From Flavobacteriales bacterium (GTDB lineage: Bacteria > Bacteroidota > Bacteroidia > Flavobacteriales > Flavobacteriaceae), in assembly GCA_027032855.1 (NCBI GenBank), contig JALVLX010000252.1:1-6792 (forward strand): a stretch of DNA of 6,792 nucleotides, in the 5' to 3' direction. This document shows, piece by piece, positions 1 through 6,018 of the stretch (position 1 is the stretch's first letter; every line of letters begins with the position of its first letter). Position numbers and translations under genes: made by a program. The notes beneath the pieces are model-generated. The model worked only from the letters and a program-made list of their open reading frames with translations. It had not been told where the DNA came from and did not search any database.

Positions 1-251
1 TTGTCACCGAATTTTTCATAATTTTTTTGACCGGTCAATTTGTCTCGATATTTTCGGATTAAATATTGTAGTTTCTTCCCTTTAAAATAACCGGTTTTTA
101 CGACAGAAATATTATTTGGTATGTTAGATATTTCCCAACTTTCACCGGTGTGATTATTCGGAATATTTTTGTTTAAAATGCTTTTTAATTTTGTGCCTCC
201 CCAAGGTTTTTCTTTGAAAATCGGTTCAAATTCCAAAGGTTTTTGTAGCAT
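1..251 (-). other. manA: ManA (phosphomannose isomerase type I) domain of the fused frame, with possible internal start
   Basis: This marks the second half of the fused frame. M178 (codon at 249-251) is followed by MLQKPLEFEPIFKEKPWGG, which is how a free-standing ManA of this group would be expected to begin, so this ATG may be an independent start. The upstream bases hold only a weak purine run (AAAGAG, about 15-20 nt away) and no strong ribosome binding site, but such sites are usually weak in Bacteroidota. Only about 83 residues are visible. The zinc-binding Gln/His/Glu cluster of the cupin fold is outside the window, so activity cannot be judged. Confidence 0.8.
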
Positions 252-782
252 TTTAAGTGCTAATTGCTCTTTTAATTTGTCCAGCGAATTGGTAAAAATT
301 ATTTTAAACCATTCGGTATAATTTTCAGGGTGTTTTTTTATATCTGCTTCAATGTTTTCTAGTGTTTCATACTTATAAGCCATTACCTCGTCTTTGTTGA
401 TTTCAGGTAATTCATTGCTAAAACCAATCATGACATGGTCAAGCTCATGTTCTGTTAAGCCGTTATCAAACGGTGCTTTGTAAACAAAATGGAATACTTC
501 TTTTAATTCAGCTTTCATACCCATTTCTTCCCTCAAACGGCGTTTACCCGCTTCAATATTTGTTTCATTTTTTCGTTGGTGACTGCAAACTGTGTTGGTC
601 CATAAGCGGGGGGAGTGGTATTTGTGTGCAGCACGTTGTTGCAAGAGTAATTCGCCTTTGTCATTAAATATAAATACTGAAAATGCACGGTGTAATAAAG
701 CTTTTTCATGTGCTTCCATTTTGGGGGCATAGCCCAAAACTTCATCATTTTCATTGACCAGTATGACTCGTTCTTCTTGCAT
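1..782 (-). CDS. idi: Isopentenyl-diphosphate delta-isomerase (type I) fused in frame to class I mannose-6-phosphate isomerase; 3' end beyond window
   Basis: One open frame of 260 visible codons was read by hand without a stop. Residues 1-170 are a full type I Idi, a cytosolic Nudix-fold enzyme that interconverts isopentenyl and dimethylallyl diphosphate. Metal ligands are H25 and H31 in the AHEKALLHRAF motif and H68. The catalytic Cys is C66 in TNTVCSH, the Nudix-like segment is RRLREEMG (82-89), the acidic pair E111/E113 is in EHELDH, and W158 is in YTEWFK. After a short linker, residues 178-260 match the N-terminus of class I phosphomannose isomerase: FEPIFKEKPWGG (185-196) and GESWEIS (213-219). 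Its zinc site and catalytic core would lie left of the window. The ATG at 782 was chosen because Idi homology starts there. The two activities belong to unrelated pathways (isoprenoids, and fructose-6-P/mannose-6-P interconversion). Idi identity is near certain. Whether one fused protein is made, or ManA also starts at an internal ATG (249-251), is open. Confidence 0.93.
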   Translation of the reverse strand, partial: MQEERVILVNENDEVLGYAPKMEAHEKALLHRAFSVFIFNDKGELLLQQRAAHKYHSPRLWTNTVCSHQRKNETNIEAGKRRLREEMGMKAELKEVFHFVYKAPFDNGLTEHELDHVMIGFSNELPEINKDEVMAYKYETLENIEADIKKHPENYTEWFKIIFTNSLDKLKEQLALKMLQKPLEFEPIFKEKPWGGTKLKSILNKNIPNNHTGESWEISNIPNNISVVKTGYFKGKKLQYLIRKYRDKLTGQKNYEKFGD

Positions 783-798
783 AATCAAAAATATTTTT

Positions 799-806
799 CA
801 AAGATA
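799..806 (-). promoter_or_regulatory. Possible -7 box for the idi-manA frame
   Basis: The minus strand reads TATCTTTG, an exact match to the Bacteroidota TAnnTTTG element, 16 nt before the idi ATG. No TTG lies at the expected distance upstream. If used, the mRNA leader would be only about 10 nt, which is short. Tentative. Confidence 0.25.
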
Positions 807-817
807 TAAATTTATGT

Positions 818-846
818 TTGTTATATTAAAAAAATGTTTACTTTTG
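818..846 (+). promoter_or_regulatory. Bacteroidota-type promoter for the DUF4395 gene
   Basis: TTG (818-820) is followed after 18 nt by TACTTTTG (839-846), an exact match to TAnnTTTG at the spacing normal for Bacteroidota sigma factor promoters. Transcription would start near 850-853, giving a leader of about 55 nt that contains both palindromes at 855-886. Confidence 0.5.
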
Positions 847-854
847 CAACAAAA

Positions 855-886
855 GTTACAGTGTAACAGGTTTCAAAACCTATTAC
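855..886. promoter_or_regulatory. Two overlapping inverted repeats between divergent genes (operator or leader hairpins)
   Basis: Palindrome A is GTTACA-G-TGTAAC (855-867), with perfect 6-base arms. Palindrome B has 11-base arms GTAACAGGTTT (863-873) and AAACCTATTAC (876-886) around CA, with one mismatch (c867/a882). The two share GTAAC (863-867), so as RNA they could not both fold. They sit just after the predicted plus-strand start site, where a repressor or a leader structure could act. The symmetry is seen directly; function is inferred. Confidence 0.45.
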
Positions 887-905
887 GACAATTAAGAATA
901 GAAAT

Positions 906-1385
906 ATGAACAAACAATTTTCATATAATCAATTTGGTCGCAACAACAAGATAGAAGCTTGTCCTATCTCGTATGATCAAGTCAACAAAAATTTAATCAA
1001 GGCTTACAGTAGTATAGTTTTGATTGTATTAGCTTACACATTAATTACCAGGTACTTTTGGGCGATGTATTTAATCAGTTTTGATTTTTTTATCCGTATT
1101 TTTGCCGGTATAAAATATAGTCCGCTTTGTAATTTATTGACGGGCATGATGAGAATTACGCCTTTAAAACCCGTTTTAGTCAATGCCGCCACCAAAAAAA
1201 TTGCGGCTCAAGTAGGGTTGATCATTGCTGTAGGCGTATGTGTAACTCATTTGCTGGGGTATGATTTGCTTTCAAGTTTATTCATTTATATGTTTATGTT
1301 TGCCATTAGTTTGGATTTGTTTTTCAATTACTGTTTAGCCTGTAAATTACAAAGTTTGTATTTGACTTATTTTAAGAACCGTTAG
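906..1385 (+). CDS. DUF4395 family integral membrane protein
   Basis: A 159-residue protein without known biochemical function. The N-terminus (about 1-30) is soluble and ends in CPISYDQVNKN, like the CP...N opening typical of DUF4395. Hydrophobic segments lie at about 34-57, 102-118 and 122-141. Between them are family-like features: D60, R64 and YSP (71-73), then a basic loop KPVLVNAATKK. Near the C-terminus is CLAC (143-146), resembling the Cys-containing motif at the end of this family. C19, C143 and C146 could form a redox or metal site, but this is inference. Start: the ATG at 906 follows an A-rich leader (AAGAATAGAAAT) with no better upstream in-frame candidate. It stands alone, divergent from idi-manA and convergent with the tRNA-Arg gene. 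The family assignment comes from recalled motifs, not a search. Confidence 0.85.
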   Translation: MNKQFSYNQFGRNNKIEACPISYDQVNKNLIKAYSSIVLIVLAYTLITRYFWAMYLISFDFFIRIFAGIKYSPLCNLLTGMMRITPLKPVLVNAATKKIAAQVGLIIAVGVCVTHLLGYDLLSSLFIYMFMFAISLDLFFNYCLACKLQSLYLTYFKNR

Positions 1386-1392
1386 TTAAAAG

Positions 1393-1464
1393 TGCCCCTG
1401 CCAAGAATCGAACTTGGATCTACGGTTTAGGAAACCGCTATTCTATCCATTGAACTACAGGGGC
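1393..1464 (-). tRNA. tRNA-Arg (anticodon CCU)
   Basis: Read on the minus strand, this folds into a complete 72-nt cloverleaf. The acceptor stem is GCCCCTG/CAGGGGC, the D stem GTTC/GAAT, the anticodon stem GCGGT/ACCGT with loop TTCCTAA (anticodon CCT, reading AGG codons), and the T stem CCAAG/CTTGG with loop TTCGATT. The variable loop is 4 nt and the discriminator base is A (1393). The 3' CCA is not encoded (the next bases read CTT), so it must be added after transcription. It lies 94 nt downstream of the clpC stop codon on the same strand, so it may be transcribed alone or by read-through from clpC. Confidence 0.96.
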
Positions 1465-1475
1465 TTTAAATATGC

Positions 1476-1508
1476 AGACCTAGCAAGTTTAATTAACTTA
1501 CTAGGTCT
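1476..1508. terminator. Strong hairpin between clpC and tRNA-Arg, possible terminator
   Basis: Arms AGACCTAGCAAGTT (1476-1489) and AACTTACTAGGTCT (1495-1508) pair with one mismatch around a 5-nt loop. On the plus strand the stem is followed by TTTATAAAAT; on the minus strand by GCATATTTAAAG. Neither is a strong U-tract, so rho-independent termination is only plausible. It is placed to end clpC messages before the tRNA, or DUF4395 messages from the other side. Confidence 0.5.
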
Positions 1509-1516
1509 TTATAAAA

Positions 1517-1545
1517 TATCTATTTACAGTATTTTAATCTGTCAA
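1517..1545 (-). promoter_or_regulatory. Possible promoter for tRNA-Arg
   Basis: The minus strand reads TTGACA (1545-1540), a 17-nt spacer, then TAGATA (1522-1517) continuing as TTTTATAA. This resembles a classical -35/-10 pair and only partly matches TAnnTTTG. Its position upstream of the tRNA, inside the clpC-tRNA gap, fits a separate tRNA promoter, but the 1476-1508 hairpin would then lie in the precursor leader. Weak call. Confidence 0.25.
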
Positions 1546-1558
1546 AATTTGTCATTTT

Positions 1559-4171
1559 TCAGACATTTTCATTCTCATCTTTTTCCTGATTTTCATCTTT
1601 ATCGGGATGTTTTATTTTGAAAAATAGTTTTTCTTTTTTTCTATTATAGTCCATGATAACAGTATCACCTTCATTTACATGGTCTTCCAAAATTTCTTCA
1701 GCCAGAGCATCTTCTACATATTTTTGTATAGCCCGTTTTAACGGACGTGCGCCATATTGTTTGTCATAGCCTTTGTCAGCAATAAAATCTTTGGCTTTAT
1801 CGGTAATACTAAAGTTATATCCTAATTCCTTGATACGTTTATAGACTTTTTGGAGCTCTATATCAATAATTTTATGAATATCTTCTTTTTCTAAGGCATT
1901 AAATATAATAATGTCATCAATCCGGTTTAAGAATTCCGGCGCAAAAGTTTTTTTCAAAGCTTTTTCAATGACGCCTTTGGCGTGTTCTTCAGCTTGCGAC
2001 AATTTGGCACTAGTTCCAAATCCAACGCCTTGTCCAAAATCTTTGAGCTGACGGGCTCCGATATTTGAGGTGAGAATAATCACGGTATTTCTAAAATCAA
2101 TTCTACGTCCCAAACTATCTGTAATAAAACCTTCGTCCAAAATTTGCAAAAGCATATTGAACACATCGGGGTGGGCTTTTTCAATCTCGTCAAACAATAC
2201 AACAGAGTAGGGTTTGCGTCTGACTTTTTCAGTTAACTGTCCGCCTTCTTCGTAACCAACATATCCCGGAGGCGCCCCGATTAAGCGTGATAGCGCAAAT
2301 TTTTCCATATATTCGCTCATATCAATACGAATCAGCGCATCTTCATTGTCAAAGAGCTCTTTGGCCAAAACTTTTGCCAATTGTGTTTTACCGACACCGG
2401 TTTGTCCTAAAAATATGAAGGAACCGATTGGTTTGTTCGGATCTTTTAAGCCTAAACGATTTCGTTGAATGGCTTTTACAACCTTATCAACCGCTTCATC
2501 TTGCCCAATTACATTTGATTTGAGAATATTACTCAAATTTTTCAATTTTGAAGTTTCAGCTTGTGCAATACGATTAACGGGAATGCCGGTCATCATAGAT
2601 ACCACATCGGCAACTTCTTCTTCACCAACGGTATGACGGGATTCCTTCATCTCTTCTTGCCATTTTTCTTGAGCTTTAACCAATTGGCTTTCTACATATT
2701 TTTCATCATCCCTGTATTTGGCAGCCAGCTCAAATTGTTGAGCTTTAGCTGCTTGTTGTTTTTTCTCTTTGACTTCTTCCAATTTGTTTTCTAAAGACAA
2801 AATGTATTCCGGCACAACAATATTTGTTATATGTACACGAGAACCTGCTTCGTCCAAAGCATCGATGGCTTTGTCGGGCAGGTTGCGGTCTGTCATATAT
2901 CGATTAGTCAATTTGACTGCCGCTTCAATTGCTTCATCGGTAAATTTTACACTGTGGTGATTTTCGTATTTATCTTTAATGTTGTGTAATATTTGTATCG
3001 TTTCTTCCACGCTGGTGGGTTCTACGAGAACCATTTGAAAACGTCGTGCCAAGGCACCGTCTTTTTCAATATATTGGCGGTATTCATCTAGGGTGGTTGC
3101 ACCGATAGTTTGTATTTCGCCACGTGCCAGTGCGGGTTTAAACATATTGGAAGCGTCTAACGAGCCTTGTGCGCCACCGGCACCAACGATAGTATGTATT
3201 TCGTCGATGAAAAGGATAACGTTTTTGTTTTTTTCAAGCTCGTTCATTAAGTTTTTCATGCGCTCTTCAAACTGTCCGCGATATTTGGTACCTGCTACTA
3301 AGCTGGCTAAATCCAGTGCAACTACACGTTTGTTAAAAAGTACACGGGATACCTGTTTTTGGACAATCCGTAAGGCCAAACCTTCGACTATGGCAGATTT
3401 ACCAACGCCGGGTTCCCCAATTAAGATGGGGTTATTTTTCTTGCGACGGCTCAATATCTGGGAAACACGTTCAATTTCTTTTTGTCTTCCGACTACAGGA
3501 TCCAATTTTCCTTGTTCTGCAAGTTTGGTCAAATCACGACCGAAGTTATCCAAAACCGGTGTTTTGGATTTGGATTGTTGACGTCTGCGAGGTCGTCCAA
3601 AAGGTTTGTCTTCGCCAAACCCTTCACTGCCTCCAAAAGGATTATCTGCTTCATCTCGAGGTAAATCTGAAAAAGGATTTTCTTCATCAAAACTTTCTTC
3701 TTCTTTGTCTCGAGACATATCGTCCATAAACATATCGATATAAACCATTTTTAAATCTTCATAATCTAAATCATAACGGCTGAAAGTTTGACTTACTTGG
3801 TCTTTCTCGTTGTATAAAATACTGATAAATAAATGTGCCGTGTTTATTTGGTCTTCCTTAAAAGTTTTTGACAATAAGTAAGAACGTTTCAGGGCATTGG
3901 AAGCATCATGGGTTAGGGTAATAACCGATTTGTCTTGTATTGTTAAGTTAGTGTCTGATTTTATTGGTATTAATTGCCTGATTCTCATTAATAATCGTTC
4001 CATAGGCAGATCGTATTCTGCCTTCAATAAGCGTACAATTCTACTATCCTCAGAGCTGAGCAAGGTGTATGTCAGATGCTCTGTGCCGACAAACTTATTT
4101 CCGTTTTTGTAGGCTAAATCACGGCTTTTGAGAATGATTTTTTTGAGTGTTTTGCTGTATTTTTCTTCCAT
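1559..4171 (-). CDS. clpC: ATP-dependent Clp protease ATP-binding subunit ClpC
   Basis: A complete 870-residue class I HSP100/Clp ATPase. Order: double Clp-N repeat (about 1-145, GTEHLTYTLL and INTAHLFISIL); acidic then basic linker (about 148-203); D1 AAA+ with Walker A GEPGVGKS (252-259), pore loop KYRGQF (296-301), Walker B FIDEIH (321-326) and arginine pair R376/R377; UVR-type coiled segment (about 462-500); D2 with Walker A GQTGVGKT (589-596), pore loop GYVG (636-639), Walker B LFDEIEKAH (659-667), ClpP-contact tripeptide VGF (716-718) and sensor-2 GARPLKR (807-813). The VGF loop and short UVR middle region, in place of the long ClpB propeller, identify ClpC over ClpB. As a ring hexamer it unfolds substrates into ClpP in the cytosol. 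The tail (855-870) is rich in Lys and acidic residues. The ATG at 4171 starts exactly at the Clp-N homology. No CtsR-like site or clear promoter was recognised upstream, and no clpP or mcs gene is nearby. Confidence 0.97.
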   Translation of the reverse strand: MEEKYSKTLKKIILKSRDLAYKNGNKFVGTEHLTYTLLSSEDSRIVRLLKAEYDLPMERLLMRIRQLIPIKSDTNLTIQDKSVITLTHDASNALKRSYLLSKTFKEDQINTAHLFISILYNEKDQVSQTFSRYDLDYEDLKMVYIDMFMDDMSRDKEEESFDEENPFSDLPRDEADNPFGGSEGFGEDKPFGRPRRRQQSKSKTPVLDNFGRDLTKLAEQGKLDPVVGRQKEIERVSQILSRRKKNNPILIGEPGVGKSAIVEGLALRIVQKQVSRVLFNKRVVALDLASLVAGTKYRGQFEERMKNLMNELEKNKNVILFIDEIHTIVGAGGAQGSLDASNMFKPALARGEIQTIGATTLDEYRQYIEKDGALARRFQMVLVEPTSVEETIQILHNIKDKYENHHSVKFTDEAIEAAVKLTNRYMTDRNLPDKAIDALDEAGSRVHITNIVVPEYILSLENKLEEVKEKKQQAAKAQQFELAAKYRDDEKYVESQLVKAQEKWQEEMKESRHTVGEEEVADVVSMMTGIPVNRIAQAETSKLKNLSNILKSNVIGQDEAVDKVVKAIQRNRLGLKDPNKPIGSFIFLGQTGVGKTQLAKVLAKELFDNEDALIRIDMSEYMEKFALSRLIGAPPGYVGYEEGGQLTEKVRRKPYSVVLFDEIEKAHPDVFNMLLQILDEGFITDSLGRRIDFRNTVIILTSNIGARQLKDFGQGVGFGTSAKLSQAEEHAKGVIEKALKKTFAPEFLNRIDDIIIFNALEKEDIHKIIDIELQKVYKRIKELGYNFSITDKAKDFIADKGYDKQYGARPLKRAIQKYVEDALAEEILEDHVNEGDTVIMDYNRKKEKLFFKIKHPDKDENQEKDENENV

Positions 4172-4337
4172 GAAATACTATATAATTTAACGAGGTAAAA
4201 TTACAAATTTTTTATAGAATTGCCTTACATTAATATGTTAAAGTTTGATTAAATAAAAAATGTATTGCTTGTACTTGTTTTTTTGTGAAAAATATTGTGT
4301 TCTGTTGTTAAATTATTTATTATAAACAATCTTTTTT

Positions 4338-4345
4338 TATATTTG
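4338..4345 (+). promoter_or_regulatory. Possible -7 box for the PrsW-thpR cluster
   Basis: TATATTTG is an exact TAnnTTTG match 26 nt before the start codon. The nearest upstream TTG (4305-4307) is 30 nt away, too far for a standard partner, so only half a promoter is supported. Confidence 0.28.
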
Positions 4346-4352
4346 GTAAAAA

Positions 4353-4372
4353 TTTTATTTTATTTTATTTTA
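4353..4372 (+). repeat. Four tandem TTTTA units abutting a start codon
   Basis: Four perfect TTTTA copies (4353-4357, 4358-4362, 4363-4367, 4368-4372) fill the ribosome-binding region of the PrsW-like gene. The last A is the A of its ATG, so no Shine-Dalgarno sequence exists. A change in copy number would not shift the reading frame but would alter leader length and its distance from the -7 box. Confidence 0.8.
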
Positions 4373-5442
4373 TGACTTTTACTATTGCACAGTTAGCTGT
4401 TATTTCTTATTTGGTTGGTTTTGGTTTTTTACTCCTCATCCGTTCTTATGATATTTATGACAGGGAACCTTTGTGGAAGATGATTTTACTGTCTTTTTTT
4501 GGAGGCATTGTTTCTGTAATAGCTACTTCAGTTTTGTATGCTTTCATACATCCTGAATTTAATTTGACAGATGCCATATTGAAAGTAGGAACAGTAGAAG
4601 AGTTTTCTAAACTCTTTGCTTTGTTTGTTTTATATAGAATTATTCGTAAAGAATTTGACGAAATTGTCGATGGAATTATCTATGTTGCTGCTGTTTCGCT
4701 TGGTTTTTCGGTTATAGAAAATATTTTTTATGCCCAACATGCGGATTTTCAATTATCATTGCTTTTTAAACGTTTTATTTTTGCTACTGTAGGTCACATT
4801 TCTTTTTCTGTATATATGGGAATTGCATTTTATGTACACAAAAAAATACGTAAAAATTACAGCGGGCTATTTTTGTCTTTTGTGTTAGCGACATTGGCTC
4901 ATGGTTTGTATGATGGTTTCCTTTTTAATAGGGATTTAACGGCATTCTTTATTCCGCTATATATTTTCTTGATTTATTTGCAGTTCAGGTTGCTCAAAGT
5001 GGCTTACGCATATTCTAAAATGAAGGACGTTTTCAAATATGTTGACTTTAAAATATTGCAGAATAGTGTAAGTAATGTCCATTGTTGTAATTGTCATGAG
5101 AATGACACAAGACAAACAAAATTTAAAAAGGCGAAAATTTCTATTTGTAATAATTGTGAGCATTTGATTATTTCAAAAAAAGATTTTAGTCGTCTGTTGA
5201 AGTACTATCGTCCAAAATTAAAACGGAAAACTTTTTTTAAAATCCTTGATATGACAGGTGATATGGTAGCTTTGAATGATGATAATACGATTTTGTATGA
5301 TACCGGAAAAGAACGTTTGAATGCCGGATTTGCTGATTTTAAAGGTTGGCTTTATGATGAAAACAAAAAAGATTTGAAAAAATACCATCAAACGCTCGAA
5401 GGACGCATTTTTTATCAACTGGGTTTTAAATATTTGGCCTGA
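4372..5442 (+). CDS. PrsW-family intramembrane metalloprotease with C-terminal zinc-ribbon-like tail
   Basis: A 356-residue protein. Residues about 5-211 hold roughly seven hydrophobic segments with the signature motifs of PrsW (glutamic-type/metallo-like intramembrane protease family): VEEFSK (75-80, E76/E77/K80), FSVIENIFYA (112-121, E116/N117), H142 in GHISFSVYMG, and AHGLYDG (176-182, H177/D181). In Firmicutes PrsW cleaves an anti-sigma factor; here the substrate is unknown and no sigma/anti-sigma pair is in the window. After the last helix comes a hydrophilic, lysine-rich tail of about 145 residues, likely cytosolic. It carries C238-x2-C241 and C259-x2-C262, spaced like a zinc ribbon, then a region ending GRIFYQLGFKYLA that I do not recognise. 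The ATG at 4372 begins at the first helix. Its TGA overlaps the next gene's ATG, so the two are probably one operon. Family sure; role unknown. Confidence 0.9.
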   Translation: MTFTIAQLAVISYLVGFGFLLLIRSYDIYDREPLWKMILLSFFGGIVSVIATSVLYAFIHPEFNLTDAILKVGTVEEFSKLFALFVLYRIIRKEFDEIVDGIIYVAAVSLGFSVIENIFYAQHADFQLSLLFKRFIFATVGHISFSVYMGIAFYVHKKIRKNYSGLFLSFVLATLAHGLYDGFLFNRDLTAFFIPLYIFLIYLQFRLLKVAYAYSKMKDVFKYVDFKILQNSVSNVHCCNCHENDTRQTKFKKAKISICNNCEHLIISKKDFSRLLKYYRPKLKRKTFFKILDMTGDMVALNDDNTILYDTGKERLNAGFADFKGWLYDENKKDLKKYHQTLEGRIFYQLGFKYLA

Positions 5443-5990
5443 TGTGTACAAAAAGAATATTTGTCGGGAGTTTTATAAGACACGAAGTACTCAATCAATT
5501 GTTTGAATTTTCTAAGCAAAGATTGGATAACCTTGGTCTGTTCAAATGGACACGAACACCGGAGAATTTTCATATTACCTTTCACTTTTTTGGAAAGATG
5601 TCTTGTGATGATATTGAAAGACTACGTGAAATCATTCAACATTTTTCTCAAGAAACTTATGATTTTGATTTGTATTTAAAAGGTTTGGATTTTTTTATAC
5701 GAAAAAGAAAACCTTCGGTTTTGTATGCCGGATTACAACCTAGCAAAGAACTATTTGAGTTGCATCAAGAAATACAAAATCAGTTGTTTCAAGCAGGATT
5801 TATCACAGAGCCACAGATGAGATTTGTGCCACATATTACTTTTGCCAGGATAAAGAAAGTTTCATCTATTTTTTCTTCCCAACTTTATTTAATCAATCAA
5901 AAGTATGAACCTTTACGTTTAAATCCGATAAAAGTTGAAATTATTGAAAGTGTTTTGTCACCAAAAGGTGCTTTGTACCGGGGGATTTGA
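5442..5990 (+). CDS. thpR: RNA 2',3'-cyclic phosphodiesterase (2H phosphoesterase, LigT/ThpR family)
   Basis: A 182-residue soluble protein, the normal length for the family. It has the two HxTx motifs that form the active site: HITF at 44-47 (in ENFHITFHFFG) and HITF at 131-134 (in FVPHITFARIK). The opening KRIFVGSFI also fits the usual KRxFxAI strand. The enzyme opens 2',3'-cyclic phosphate ends of RNA to 2'-phosphate, and LigT-type members can also ligate tRNA halves in vitro; its cellular role is unsettled. The start is fixed by the TGATG junction with the PrsW-like gene (stop TGA 5440-5442, ATG 5442-5444), which points to coupled translation. The two histidines make catalytic competence likely. 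The family is confident; the exact substrate is not. Confidence 0.95.
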   Translation: MCTKRIFVGSFIRHEVLNQLFEFSKQRLDNLGLFKWTRTPENFHITFHFFGKMSCDDIERLREIIQHFSQETYDFDLYLKGLDFFIRKRKPSVLYAGLQPSKELFELHQEIQNQLFQAGFITEPQMRFVPHITFARIKKVSSIFSSQLYLINQKYEPLRLNPIKVEIIESVLSPKGALYRGI

Positions 5991-6018
5991 ACACATAAAT
6001 CGATTAATAATTCATAAA

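Noticed and set aside
27..38. Perfect 12-bp palindrome TTGACCGGTCAA, plus other ACCGGT sites at about 90 and 144
   Set aside because: All lie inside the manA coding part and are explained by Thr-Gly codons (ACC GGT); there is no regulatory context.
473..754. Small open frames on both strands at 473-667 (+) and 533-754 (-)
   Set aside because: They overlap the idi frame, which shows conserved catalytic residues; the small frames have no recognisable features.
533..782. Idi looked possibly broken, because a different minus-strand frame is open across part of it
   Set aside because: Codon-by-codon reading from 782 keeps all Idi motifs in a single frame, so there is no frameshift in idi.
2561..4112. 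Several plus-strand open frames opposite clpC, the longest at 3093-3581
   Set aside because: They are antisense to conserved AAA+ motifs and have Cys/Ser/Pro-rich translations typical of shadow frames.
1559..4171. ClpB as an alternative identity
   Set aside because: The middle region is a short UVR-type segment, not the long ClpB coiled coil, and a VGF ClpP-binding loop is present.
4305..4329. TTGTT...AACAA inverted repeat upstream of the PrsW-like gene
   Set aside because: Only 5-base arms with a 15-nt loop in very AT-rich DNA; expected by chance.
4957..5451. Minus-strand frames at 4957-5163 and 5218-5451
   Set aside because: They are opposite the PrsW-like gene, with no start context or recognisable motif.
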